Assembly: GCA_026388275.1 (NCBI GenBank)
Contig: JAPLKB010000020.1
Location: 62,001 to 126,000 of the forward strand
Length of the DNA: 64,000 bases
DNA from: Pseudomonadota bacterium
GTDB taxonomy: Bacteria; Desulfobacterota; Syntrophorhabdia; Syntrophorhabdales; Syntrophorhabdaceae
Direction of reading: 5' to 3'
Part shown: in pieces, positions 26,601 to 34,191 of the stretch
Layout: every line of letters starts with the position of its first letter
Numbering within the stretch: the first letter of the stretch is position 1
Translations under genes and position numbers: made by a program
The notes under the pieces: model-generated
Told to the model about the DNA's origin: nothing
The model's database searches: none
Seen by the model: the letters and a program-made list of their open reading frames with translations, nothing else

Positions 26601-26856
26601 GAGGTTTTTCTTTTTCTATAATTTTTTCGAGGACATCGACTGTGAGTGGTTCAATGTATGTCGCATCAGCCATTCCAGGGTCTGTCATAATGGTTGCAGG
26701 ATTTGAATTAACAAGGACAATTTTATACCCGGCAGCTCTCAGTGCTTTACATGCCTGCGTGCCTGAATAATCAAATTCACAAGCCTGACCGATGATAATA
26801 GGGCCGGAACCTATAATCAAAACCTTGTTTATACCTTCTATTTTTGATGGTTTCAT
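23647..26856 (-). CDS. carB: carbamoyl-phosphate synthase large subunit
   Basis: Makes carbamoyl phosphate from bicarbonate, ammonia (delivered by CarA) and two ATP, feeding pyrimidine and arginine synthesis. The 1069-aa protein has two tandem synthetase halves, each opening with a KVLIIGSGPI/KVMILGGGPN loop, each with an ATP-grasp domain (RPAYTMGGTGGG; RPSYVLGGRGME), joined by an oligomerisation domain, and a C-terminal MGS-like allosteric domain (VLITISPKDRNDVLGVAKYL). I prefer the ATG at 26856, with AAGGA eight bases upstream, over ATG 26865, which touches that site. No carA, pyr or arg gene adjoins, so the small subunit must be elsewhere. Confidence 0.97.
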   Translation of the reverse strand: MKPSKIEGINKVLIIGSGPIIIGQACEFDYSGTQACKALRAAGYKIVLVNSNPATIMTDPGMADATYIEPLTVDVLEKIIEKEKPQGLLPNLGGQTGLNLAAELSRKGILQKHGVQIIGVQVDAIERGEDRDEFKKTMSKLDIPMPESALAYSIEDALEIADRLGYPVVIRPAYTMGGTGGGIAYNKEELKTIASRGISASLIGQVLIEEAVIGWEELELEVVRDAENNMITVCFIENIDPMGVHTGDSFCSAPMLTISEDVQQKLQEYSYRIVEAIQVIGGTNIQFAHNPDDGRIVVIEINPRTSRSSALASKATGFPIAFVSAKLAGGYMLKDIPYYRSGTLDKYVPSGEYVVIKFARWAFEKFREAEDKLGTQMKAVGEAMSIGKNYKEAFQKAIRSLEIKRYGLGFASNFNDLPLDDLMRLLNEPSSERQFVMYEALRKGATIDELFEKTKIKHWFIGQMKELVELEEEILQYKGKTLPDILLVKAKEDGFSDKYLAKILVLKEEDIRNRRISLGKVEAWCAVPVSGADAAYYYSTYNAPNEVAISDRPKVMILGGGPNRIGQGIEFDYTCVHAAFTLRDEGYESIMVNCNPETVSTDYDTSDKLYFEPLTVEDVLSIYNKEKPIGVIVQFGGQTPLNIAKELEEAGVKILGTSPESIDLAEDRKRFKQVMHKLDIPQPESGTAITLEEALKVAGKIGYPLMVRPSYVLGGRGMEIVYDDATLTSYVNAAVDISPGRPILIDKFLENAIEVEADAIADGEDAFVPSIMEHIELAGIHSGDSACAIPPRTLSEKHIRTINEYTKMIAIELNVVGLMNIQYAIADDIVYILEANPRASRTVPLVSKVTGVQMARIATQFMLGKKLKDIGLKHKKYPHVGVKEAVFPFNMFPEVDPTLGPEMRSTGEVLGMADSFGLAFFKSQAAAGQKLPETGTVLITISPKDRNDVLGVAKYLKEAGFNILATEGTQKFFATNGIASTLIKKVHEGRPNILDALHNKEIQLIINTPIGKNSMYDDSYIRKTAIKYKIPYITTTAAAKAVAEGIRAYIENKEGVGIKSLQAYHMDIE

Positions 26857-27075
26857 ATTTTGCATTCCTTTCGATTTGGAATTTGTTAAGCATCCTACCA
26901 GAGCTATTATAAGGAGTCAAGAAGTTTAGAATCACAACAATATCGATTAGTTCTTCTCTAAATTCAAGATGTTCTAACCCTAAGTTACACCGTAGCAATG
27001 AATTTGAGCACTTTTACAGCATATTCCAATAATAATTACTCAGTTTGTTGAAAATTTATTAATAATATGCTATTT

Positions 27076-27105
27076 TTGAAAACCATTAAGCGTCTTAGTT
27101 ATAAT
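27076..27105 (+). promoter_or_regulatory. promoter of the hdr-flx operon, leaderless type
   Basis: TTGAAA (27076-27081), an 18-bp spacer and a perfect TATAAT (27100-27105), then eight bases to the ATG of hdrC at 27114. The predicted leader is zero to two bases, and no Shine-Dalgarno is present. Confidence 0.65.
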
Positions 27106-27113
27106 AAGAGATT

Positions 27114-27680
27114 ATGAATACAATTAACTTCAGCAATGATGTCGACTTAGATTTTATTAAACAGGTTTTCAAAGAAAGCGGAGAAAACCCCTCGCTTTGT
27201 TATCAATGCGGCAACTGTACCGCAGGATGTCCTTATACACAGTATTTTGATTACCCTGTGAGCCAGATCATGAGGCTTCTCCAGACAGGACAGAAAGACA
27301 CGATCCTTAATTCAAAAGCCATATGGCTCTGCGCCACTTGTGAAACCTGTACGACAAGGTGTCCTTGCGAAATAGATGTTGCCGGAATTATGGATATTCT
27401 CCGGATTATTGCACGTCGTGAGAACAGGGTGTCCGAGAAGGATGTAAAGCTATTTTACGACACATTCCTTAATTCCATGAAGCAATTCGGCAGGATTTAT
27501 GAAGTGGGAATTCTCCTCTCGTATAATCTTAAATCAGGTCATTTATTTGCTGATGCGGAGCTTGGACCAAAGGTTATGGAGCATGAAAAGATACACTTTT
27601 TACCTAAGTGGATTAAGGGTGCTGATAAGGTAGCTCAAATTTTCAACAGATTCCAGGAAAAGGCAAAGAAGCATGATTGA
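27114..27680 (+). CDS. hdrC: heterodisulfide reductase subunit C-like iron-sulfur protein
   Basis: A 188-aa electron-transfer subunit with two 4Fe-4S sites: CYQCGNCTAGCP (Cys29, 32, 35, 39) and CATCETCTTRCP (Cys73, 76, 79, 83). In the Hdr complex it passes electrons from HdrA to the active-site clusters of HdrB. First gene of a seven-gene operon whose order is hdrC-hdrB-hdrA-flxD-flxC-flxB-flxA; it overlaps hdrB by eight bases. The promoter is directly upstream, with a leaderless start. No membrane helix is seen, so this is the soluble bifurcating type, not HdrDE. Confidence 0.9.
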   Translation: MNTINFSNDVDLDFIKQVFKESGENPSLCYQCGNCTAGCPYTQYFDYPVSQIMRLLQTGQKDTILNSKAIWLCATCETCTTRCPCEIDVAGIMDILRIIARRENRVSEKDVKLFYDTFLNSMKQFGRIYEVGILLSYNLKSGHLFADAELGPKVMEHEKIHFLPKWIKGADKVAQIFNRFQEKAKKHD

Positions 27681-28662
27681 AACAACATACGGCTACTATG
27701 CCGGCTGCTCACTTGAAGGCACGGCAAGCGAATATGATACATCCCTGAAGGTTGTACTAAAAGCCCTCGGGGTAGATTTTCGAGAGCCTGATGACTGGAG
27801 TTGCTGTGGCTCAACACCGGCGCATACGGTAGACCATGTTTTTGCTGCTGCCCTTGCTGCCAGAAACCTCGCAATTGTTGAAAAGACCGGTCTTAAGACC
27901 CTTATTACGCCTTGTCCCTCCTGTATGACAGCCTTTAAAAAGGCACAGCACGGAATGACGAAAAGCGATTCCTTTAAACAAGAAGTCAACGAGCTTCTTG
28001 ATGAACCGTATGAGTGCGGAGTCTTCGCTAAATCTGCCCTGCAGGTAATTTATGAAGATGTCGGGCTTGATGCAGTAACAGCAAAGGTTACCCACACGCT
28101 TCCTGATCTGAAGGTTGCGCCATATTACGGATGTATTCTTAACAGACCTCCGGAGATTGCCCAATTTGATGACCCGGAAAACCCTGTGTCAATGGATAAA
28201 ATCCTTGCAGCTGCCGGGGTTGAAGTATGTGATTTTGCATTTAAAGTTGAATGCTGCGGTGCGGCATTTGGAGTTCCAAAAAGAGACATGGTGAACCGCC
28301 TTACATATAAAGTGCTTTCTATGGCTATCGATGCAGGCGCAAACTGTATTGCCGTCGCATGCCCTCTGTGCCAGCAGAACCTTGATTTACGCCAGGAACA
28401 GGTAAATAAAGTAATGGGTTCTTCTTTTGATATGCCTGTTCTCTATTTTTCTCAGATTATGGGTCTTGCCTATGGTTACTCTCCAAATGATCTTGCCATG
28501 GATAAGGTGATTGTAAGTGCAGATCGTTTTGTACGTACACGTATCACTGTTCAGCAGGCTCGTGAGGCAAAGGAGTTGCAGGAACAGCAGGCAAAAGCGA
28601 AAGGTCAGAAATCGAAAGCAACGGAAAGCAAAGAAGAAACTAAATTAGAGGAGATTGAATAA
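27673..28662 (+). CDS. hdrB: heterodisulfide reductase subunit B-like (CCG-domain) protein
   Basis: A 329-aa catalytic subunit with two CCG domains that ligate noncubane 4Fe-4S clusters and cleave a disulfide. The first domain reads YYAGCSLEG ... DWSCCGSTPAH with Cys in ITPCPSCMT; the second YYGCILNRPPE ... VECCGAAFGVPK and CIAVACPLCQQNL. In methanogens the substrate is CoM-S-S-CoB; in bacteria lacking these thiols DsrC-type or other disulfides have been proposed. The C-terminus carries a lysine/glutamate-rich helix (about residues 300-329). The start ATG overlaps the end of hdrC. Confidence 0.92.
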   Translation: MIETTYGYYAGCSLEGTASEYDTSLKVVLKALGVDFREPDDWSCCGSTPAHTVDHVFAAALAARNLAIVEKTGLKTLITPCPSCMTAFKKAQHGMTKSDSFKQEVNELLDEPYECGVFAKSALQVIYEDVGLDAVTAKVTHTLPDLKVAPYYGCILNRPPEIAQFDDPENPVSMDKILAAAGVEVCDFAFKVECCGAAFGVPKRDMVNRLTYKVLSMAIDAGANCIAVACPLCQQNLDLRQEQVNKVMGSSFDMPVLYFSQIMGLAYGYSPNDLAMDKVIVSADRFVRTRITVQQAREAKELQEQQAKAKGQKSKATESKEETKLEEIE

Positions 28663-30624
28663 ATGCGGGTTGGCGTATTTATTTGCCACTGTGGAAATAA
28701 TATTGCCGGCACAGTTGATGTTGCCAAAGTGGCGGAAGAAACACGAAAAATTCCAGGCGTTGCCTATGCAACAACTTATATGTATACCTGCTCTGAGCCG
28801 GGCCAGAATGAAATAAAAGAGGCGATAGTAAGAGAAGGCCTTGACAGGGTTGTTGTTGCGGCCTGTTCTCCAAGAATGCATGAACTGACCTTCAGACGTA
28901 CCGTAGAAAAGGCCGGGCTTAACCGCTACTTCTTTGAGATGGCAAACATCAGGGAGCACATTTCATGGATCGGCGAAAATAAAGACCTTAATACCACAAA
29001 AGCTACAGAAGCAGTCAGAATGGCAGTGGCAAAGGTTATGCAGAATAAACCGCTCTATTCAACATCTTTTAAGGTAAATAAGAGGGTGCTGGTTATCGGC
29101 GGCGGAGTTGCCGGTATGCAGGCAGCCCTTGATTGTGCCGACGGTGGTCTGGAAGTTCTGCTTGTGGAAAAGAGCCCAAGCGTAGGCGGCATGATGGCAC
29201 GCCTTGACAAGACATTTCCAACAATAGATTGCTCTATTTGCATACTGGGTCCGAAAATGGTGGATGTGGCCCAGCACGATAAAATAACCCTCCATGCCTT
29301 TTCCGAGATCGAAGAAATCAAGGGATATGTTGGAAACTATCAGATTAAAATCAGAAAGAAAGCCACGTACGTTGACTGGACAAAATGCACTGGCTGCGGC
29401 GCCTGTATGGAAAAATGTCCTTCCAAAAATGCATACGACGCATTCAATTATGGTGTTGCTCCGACACGGGCAATCAACATTCCCTTTCCCCAGGCCATTC
29501 CAAAAAAAGCAAAGATAGACCCGAAATTCTGCCGCCAGTTCGTAAAAGGGAAATGCGGTGTATGTGCCAAGATATGTCCTACAAAGGCAATTGATTATGA
29601 AATGCAGGATGAGATCATCACAGAGGACATAGGTGCGATTATTGTTGCTACCGGTTACAGTCTTATAGATATGGATAAACTTCCGGAGTATGGCGGAGGC
29701 CGTTACCCTGATGTGATATCGGGGATTCAATATGAGAGACTGCTAAACGCATCGGGTCCCACGTCAGGTCACATTATAAGACCTTCCGATCATGTTGAGC
29801 CGAAGACAATAGTATTTGTCTCCTGTGCAGGTTCACGCGACAAATCCATCGGAATACCTTATTGCTCAAACTTCTGCTGTATGTATATTGCCAAGCAGGC
29901 TATCCTTACAAAGGACCATATCCCTGACTCTCAATCATATGTGTTCTATATGGACATCCGCTCCAATGGAAAAGGCTATGATGAGTTTACAAGAAGGGCG
30001 CAGGAAGAATACGGGGCAAAATATGTACGGGGACGCGTATCAAGAATTTATCCTAAAGGAAACAAGATGGTCGTAATCGGCGCTGATACGCTTCTCGGAA
30101 CTCAGGTTGAAGTTGAAGCCGATCTTGTTGTCCTCGGTACTGCGGTGATTTCAACACCGGATGCGGCGCATATGGCAGAAAAGCTACATATCTCTTATGA
30201 TACCTTCGGGTTTTATGTGGAAAGTCATCCTAAATTAAGACCTGTTGAGACAAATACTTCAGGTGTATTCCTTGCAGGTGCCTGCCAGGGGCCTAAAGAC
30301 ATACCGGCTTCCGTAGGTCAGGGAAGTGCTGCTGCCAGTAAGGTTCAGGCGCTATTTTCAAAGGATATGCTCGAATCCGATCCTGCTGTTGCAAGGGTCA
30401 ATATAAATACTTGTGTCGGATGTCTTAAATGTGTGAAAACATGTCCCTTTGGTGCTATCAAAGACAAGGAACTTCGGGATGGAAAGGTTGTAGCCGAAGT
30501 TATTGAGACTGTCTGTGCCGGTTGCGGTGTTTGTACTTCAACCTGTCCCTGTGGCGCCATACAATTACAGCATTTTACCGATAATCAGCTCTTAGCGGAG
30601 GTTAATGCCATATGCCAGAAGTAG
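28663..30624 (+). CDS. hdrA: heterodisulfide reductase subunit A-like flavoprotein
   Basis: The 653-aa core of the complex; its FAD is where electron bifurcation is thought to occur. The N-terminus is VGVFICHCGNNIAGTVDV. The FAD-binding loop is VLVIGGGVAGMQAALDCA (about residues 142-159), followed by the Cys-containing TFPTIDCSICILGPKM. Ferredoxin-type sites are CTGCGACMEKCP, CGVCAKICP, and at the C-terminus CVGCLKCVKTCP and CAGCGVCTSTCP. No selenocysteine or fused domains. It overlaps flxD by 13 bases. The length is normal for the short HdrA class. Confidence 0.95.
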   Translation: MRVGVFICHCGNNIAGTVDVAKVAEETRKIPGVAYATTYMYTCSEPGQNEIKEAIVREGLDRVVVAACSPRMHELTFRRTVEKAGLNRYFFEMANIREHISWIGENKDLNTTKATEAVRMAVAKVMQNKPLYSTSFKVNKRVLVIGGGVAGMQAALDCADGGLEVLLVEKSPSVGGMMARLDKTFPTIDCSICILGPKMVDVAQHDKITLHAFSEIEEIKGYVGNYQIKIRKKATYVDWTKCTGCGACMEKCPSKNAYDAFNYGVAPTRAINIPFPQAIPKKAKIDPKFCRQFVKGKCGVCAKICPTKAIDYEMQDEIITEDIGAIIVATGYSLIDMDKLPEYGGGRYPDVISGIQYERLLNASGPTSGHIIRPSDHVEPKTIVFVSCAGSRDKSIGIPYCSNFCCMYIAKQAILTKDHIPDSQSYVFYMDIRSNGKGYDEFTRRAQEEYGAKYVRGRVSRIYPKGNKMVVIGADTLLGTQVEVEADLVVLGTAVISTPDAAHMAEKLHISYDTFGFYVESHPKLRPVETNTSGVFLAGACQGPKDIPASVGQGSAAASKVQALFSKDMLESDPAVARVNINTCVGCLKCVKTCPFGAIKDKELRDGKVVAEVIETVCAGCGVCTSTCPCGAIQLQHFTDNQLLAEVNAICQK

Positions 30625-31043
30625 CCCCTAAAGAACTCAGAGTTGTCGGTTTTCTATGTAACTGGTGTTCTTACGGTGGAGCTGACACTGCCGGTGTAAG
30701 CCGTTTCAAACAGCCAACCGACCTCCGGATTATCAGAGTGCCTTGCTCCGGCAGGGTTGACCCGCTTTTTGTAGTAAAGGCCCTCCTCAACGGGGCGGAC
30801 GGAGTGCTTGTTTCTGGTTGCCATCCAAGGGACTGCCATTATTCTGATGGGAATTTTTATGCGAGAAGAAGACTCGAAATGCTGAAAAGGCTTCTCCCTT
30901 TCCTGGGTATTGATGAAAGGAGATTTTACTATGCCTGGGTTTCTGCTTCAGAAGGGGCAAGATGGCAGCAAACGGTAACGGAATTTACTAACAGAATTCA
31001 TGAGTTGGGACCCCTCCATATTAAAAATGAGGTAAACCCTTGA
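30612..31043 (+). CDS. flxD: MvhD/FlxD-like iron-sulfur adaptor subunit
   Basis: A 143-aa protein of the methyl-viologen-hydrogenase delta-subunit family with a 2Fe-2S cluster, linking an electron-donor module to HdrA. Seen: VVGFLCNWCSYGGADTAGVS, RVPCSGRVDPLFV, GVLVSGCHPRDCHYSDGN. In hydrogenase-linked complexes it joins Mvh to HdrA; here the neighbours are NADH-module genes, so it should be the FlxD equivalent. It is the fourth gene of the operon, overlapping hdrA at its start and the next gene by four bases at its end. Confidence 0.9.
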   Translation: MPEVAPKELRVVGFLCNWCSYGGADTAGVSRFKQPTDLRIIRVPCSGRVDPLFVVKALLNGADGVLVSGCHPRDCHYSDGNFYARRRLEMLKRLLPFLGIDERRFYYAWVSASEGARWQQTVTEFTNRIHELGPLHIKNEVNP

Positions 31044-31993
31044 TAGATAAACTCAAAGAAGTTGTTGCAAAGGTGTTAAATGATGTTGATCTGGTAATCG
31101 GATATCAGCAGGGTTTTGATGCAATACATGCCACGCCGCATTACATTACTTCAGCAGACCAGATTGATAAGCTGATCTGGAATCCTTTATGTGTGCACAA
31201 TCTGACAACGCACCTCCCGATTCTTAAAAAGAAAAAGACCGGTGTTATTGTTAAAGGCTGCGACAGCCGCACCATAGTCCAGTTTATTCAGGAAGGATTG
31301 ATAGTACGGGAAAACCTGATTGTTATAGGCATTCCTTGTACAGGCGTGATAAGCGTGAATAAGATACTGAGAGAAACAAATCGGGAATATATTGAAGAGG
31401 TTTCCTTTGATAATAACGGAAACATAACCATTAAAACGGAAAAAGGCCAAAAGACATTAGCTATAACTGATTTCTCGCCTGATAAATGCAGGACATGTCA
31501 ATATCCTACACCTCTTGTATATGACCATTTAATAGGAGATCCCATAAAGTCGGAGAAAGCTCCTGACAGCGTTTATAATGATATAAAGGAGTTTGAGGGT
31601 AAAACACTTGAAGAACGCATGCAATACTGGGAGAAGGAATTCGACCACTGCATCCGTTGCTATGCATGCCGGAATGCATGCCCCATGTGTATTTGCAGTG
31701 ATAACTGCATTGCAGAAAGCCGCGATCCTCACTGGATTACACAAAAAATGATGTTCACTGAGAAATTTATGTTTCACATGATCCATGCTCTTCATCTGGC
31801 AGGTAGGTGTGTTGAGTGCGGCGAATGTGAACGTGCCTGCCCTATGGGCATACCGGTAAACAAACTGAAAAGGAAGATCAACCAGGATATGAAGGAACTC
31901 TACGGTTATGAACCGGGAGTCAGCCTTGATGAAAAACCTCCTATGTTTATGTTTAATGTTGATGAGTTAAAGATAAAGGAGCATAAAATTTAA
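31040..31993 (+). CDS. flxC: FlxC-like 4Fe-4S/FrhB-type subunit
   Basis: A 317-aa soluble iron-sulfur protein. The N-terminal part (KGCDSRTIVQFIQEG; IGIPCTGVIS; DKCRTC) resembles the FrhB/FdhB-like domain, and the C-terminal part carries two ferredoxin-like sites, CIRCYACRNACPMCIC and CVECGECERACPMGIP. It is translated from TTG at 31040, whose bases overlap the TGA of flxD (TTGA), with GAGGT ten bases upstream: a rare but well-placed start. It belongs to the NADH-oxidising Flx module; the exact electron path is inferred from the bacterial Flx-Hdr complexes. Confidence 0.8.
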   Translation: MIDKLKEVVAKVLNDVDLVIGYQQGFDAIHATPHYITSADQIDKLIWNPLCVHNLTTHLPILKKKKTGVIVKGCDSRTIVQFIQEGLIVRENLIVIGIPCTGVISVNKILRETNREYIEEVSFDNNGNITIKTEKGQKTLAITDFSPDKCRTCQYPTPLVYDHLIGDPIKSEKAPDSVYNDIKEFEGKTLEERMQYWEKEFDHCIRCYACRNACPMCICSDNCIAESRDPHWITQKMMFTEKFMFHMIHALHLAGRCVECGECERACPMGIPVNKLKRKINQDMKELYGYEPGVSLDEKPPMFMFNVDELKIKEHKI

Positions 31994-33036
31994 TGGCAGA
32001 AACAGGTTTTCTTCCAAAAGAAAAAATTGAAAACTTTTTAGGGGCAATCAGTAAAGATGCCCTTTTATATACACCTGTCCTTGAGGGCGATGTTGTCATA
32101 TTCAGGCCTTTCATCACCGGAAACGCCCTCTGTCTGGACAGACCCGCCAACAGTCCGCCAAAGTCGGTAATTTATCCGCAGAGCGATGTTTTGTTTTCAT
32201 ATGAATATAAAAAAGAAACTGATGACCCGAAAAAGGTGTCCGTTGAGATAGAAACACATATGGATTACCCGAAGTCAGTGATCTTTGGATGCCGCCCCTG
32301 TGATGCAATGGGTTTCACTGTTTATGACAGGGTCTTTATAGAATCGAACGGTCCTGATACATACTATCAGGGACGCCGCGACAAGACCACAATAATTACA
32401 CTTAGTTGCCCGGCACCCTCTGCAGGATGTTTCTGCACTGCTTTAGGGGGCGGACCTGCCAACATGGAAGGATCTGATGTACTTATGACCGTCCTTGAGA
32501 AAGGGTTTCTCCTTGAGCCTGTCAGCGAAAAAGGCAAGGCTATCCTTGGAATGCCGGAGATGGAAGACGGAAGCCAATTTATAGAGGAAGCCCGTAAGAA
32601 ACAACAACAGGCACATGATGCAGTAAAAAAACCCTTTCCGTCAGTGAGCCATACCGAAATATCGAGAAAACGTTTTGACCTTGATGAATTCTGGCAGCAA
32701 GCAGTAAGCAAGTGTGTAAGCTGCGGCGCCTGTACATTTCTCTGTCCCACATGTTACTGTTTTAATTTTACCGACGAACAGACCCTGGAAAAGGGGGAGA
32801 GGATCCGTAGTTGGGATGCCTGCATGTTTTATCATTTTACTCTGGAAGCAAGTGGCCATAACCCGAGAGCAACAAGATTCTTAAGATATAGAAACAGGGT
32901 AGGACATAAATTCCTTTTTTATCCTGAAAAATATAATGGAGTAATTGCCTGTTCCGGTTGCGGAAGATGCATCAGGTATTGCCCCGTTTCTGTAGATATT
33001 AGTGAAATTGTTTCCCAACTTAGAAGTCCGGAGTGA
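31993..33036 (+). CDS. flxB: FlxB/AsrA-like 4Fe-4S subunit
   Basis: A 347-aa protein like the anaerobic sulfite reductase A subunit. SVIFGCRPCDAMGFTVYDRV is the family hallmark; ferredoxin-type sites CVSCGACTFLCPTCYCFNF and CSGCGRCIRYCP are near residues 240 and 330. It relays electrons between the flavin subunit (flxA) and FlxC/FlxD. The start codon overlaps the previous stop (TAATG). There is no sulfite-reductase catalytic subunit (asrC) nearby, so the Flx assignment is preferred. Confidence 0.85.
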   Translation: MAETGFLPKEKIENFLGAISKDALLYTPVLEGDVVIFRPFITGNALCLDRPANSPPKSVIYPQSDVLFSYEYKKETDDPKKVSVEIETHMDYPKSVIFGCRPCDAMGFTVYDRVFIESNGPDTYYQGRRDKTTIITLSCPAPSAGCFCTALGGGPANMEGSDVLMTVLEKGFLLEPVSEKGKAILGMPEMEDGSQFIEEARKKQQQAHDAVKKPFPSVSHTEISRKRFDLDEFWQQAVSKCVSCGACTFLCPTCYCFNFTDEQTLEKGERIRSWDACMFYHFTLEASGHNPRATRFLRYRNRVGHKFLFYPEKYNGVIACSGCGRCIRYCPVSVDISEIVSQLRSPE

Positions 33037-33041
33037 AAGAC

Positions 33042-33878
33042 ATGGAACAAAGCTTTAATCCTTACCTTCCTGAACTGGCTACTATTATCAAAATTATTGA
33101 TGAGACGCCCAATATAAAAACATATCAGGTAATTTTTAATGATCCTGATAAGATGAAAAGCTTTTCCTTTGAACCCGGCCAGGTTGGACAGATCTATGTT
33201 TTTGGTGTTGGTGAGTCAACATTTGTTATCAATTCTCCACCTACCAGAATGGATTATCTACAGTTCAGCGTTATGAAGGCAGGGGAAGTAACTTCTGCGA
33301 TCCATGAACTGCGTGAAGGCGATCAGATTGGCATAAGAGCGCCTCTTGGCAACAGTTTCCCTTATGGGGATATAAAAGGGAAGAAGATACTCTTCATCGG
33401 TGGAGGAATCGGCCTTGCGCCCCTTCGGACACTGATACTTTTTATGCTGGACAACAGGGGCGATTATGACGATATAACTATTATCTATGGAGCAAGAACC
33501 CCTATTGATCTCTGCTATAAGTATGAATTAAAGGAATGGGAAACCCGTTCGGATGTGAATTTAATCCTGACTGTAGATAATGAATATCCCGGCTGGCATA
33601 AGAGGATAGGATTTGTCCCTACTGTTTTAAATGAAGTTGCCCCATCTCCTGACAATACTGTGGCAATTACATGCGGACCCCCCATTATGATAAAGTTTGT
33701 CCTTCAAAATCTTGCCAAATTGAATTTTAAGGATGATCATGTAATTACCACGCTGGAAGCAAGGATGAAATGCGGCATCGGCATATGCGGGCGGTGCAAC
33801 ATCGGTTCGAAATACATATGCAAGGACGGCCCCGTATTTTCCCTTGTCCAGTTAAAAGAATCCGGCGCAGAAATTTAA
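33042..33878 (+). CDS. flxA: FlxA/AsrB-like FAD/NAD-binding subunit
   Basis: A 278-aa reductase that should take electrons from NADH. FAD-binding segment about residues 50-110 (FEPGQVGQIYVFGVGES; IRAPLGNSFP), then the nucleotide-binding GKKILFIGGGIGLAPLRTL, then a C-terminal 2Fe-2S site CGIGICGRCNIGSKYICKDG. This is the dihydroorotate-dehydrogenase-electron-transfer fold. I take ATG 33042, nine bases after GGAG; GTG 33033, which overlaps the preceding stop, is the alternative. Last gene of the operon. Confidence 0.88.
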   Translation: MEQSFNPYLPELATIIKIIDETPNIKTYQVIFNDPDKMKSFSFEPGQVGQIYVFGVGESTFVINSPPTRMDYLQFSVMKAGEVTSAIHELREGDQIGIRAPLGNSFPYGDIKGKKILFIGGGIGLAPLRTLILFMLDNRGDYDDITIIYGARTPIDLCYKYELKEWETRSDVNLILTVDNEYPGWHKRIGFVPTVLNEVAPSPDNTVAITCGPPIMIKFVLQNLAKLNFKDDHVITTLEARMKCGIGICGRCNIGSKYICKDGPVFSLVQLKESGAEI

Positions 33879-33971
33879 TAGCAATTTCTTTTCTATAACA
33901 ACAATTCACCTTCAATCATTCCCTCCTGTCCATTGGCCGCAGCTGAACATTGTGAAGATGAATCATTGAAT

Positions 33972-34008
33972 TTGAATTACCCCACTTACAAGGCCGGGCA
34001 TCCTGCGT
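33972..34008 (-). repeat. 37-bp dispersed repeat, copy 2
   Basis: The reverse complement matches 13839-13875 at 33 of 37 positions (conserved ends ACGCAGGATG and GTGGGGTAATTCAA). Both copies lie between genes, close to operon ends. Confidence 0.55.
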
Positions 34009-34075
34009 GCCTTTGTGATGCCTGGATTATTCAAAAGTACTAACTTATCTAAATTAAATAACATTATTTACTTTG

Positions 34076-34104
34076 TTGACTTGAATTATATAAAATGTTA
34101 ATTT
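34076..34104 (+). promoter_or_regulatory. promoter of the beta-helix gene and glmM
   Basis: TTGACT (34076-34081), a 17-bp spacer, TAATTT (34099-34104). About 80 bases of leader follow before a GTG start with AAGGAGG. Confidence 0.45.
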
Positions 34105-34191
34105 TCGAAAGCTCATGTTTACGGCAAACCATTAACATTATTATGATTTATCTCGTTTTCCTGCCAAAAGATATGCTATAAGGAGGAATCT

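Larger units (their letters stand above)
33879..34191. other. intergenic region with a dispersed repeat and a promoter
   Basis: After flxA. It holds the second copy of the 37-bp repeat (33972-34008), a possible hairpin GGCATC/GATGCC inside and beside that repeat, and the promoter of the following gene, TTGACT-17-TAATTT (34076-34104). I see no clear terminator for the hdr-flx operon. Confidence 0.45.

Noticed and set aside
29059-29730. 223-aa minus-strand frame inside hdrA
   Set aside because: Antisense to a certain gene, Cys/His-rich shadow of its codons, no Shine-Dalgarno.
31993-33878. Anaerobic sulfite reductase AsrAB
   Set aside because: Family-wise close, but no asrC follows and the genes continue the hdr-flxD-flxC run, so FlxB/FlxA is the better reading.
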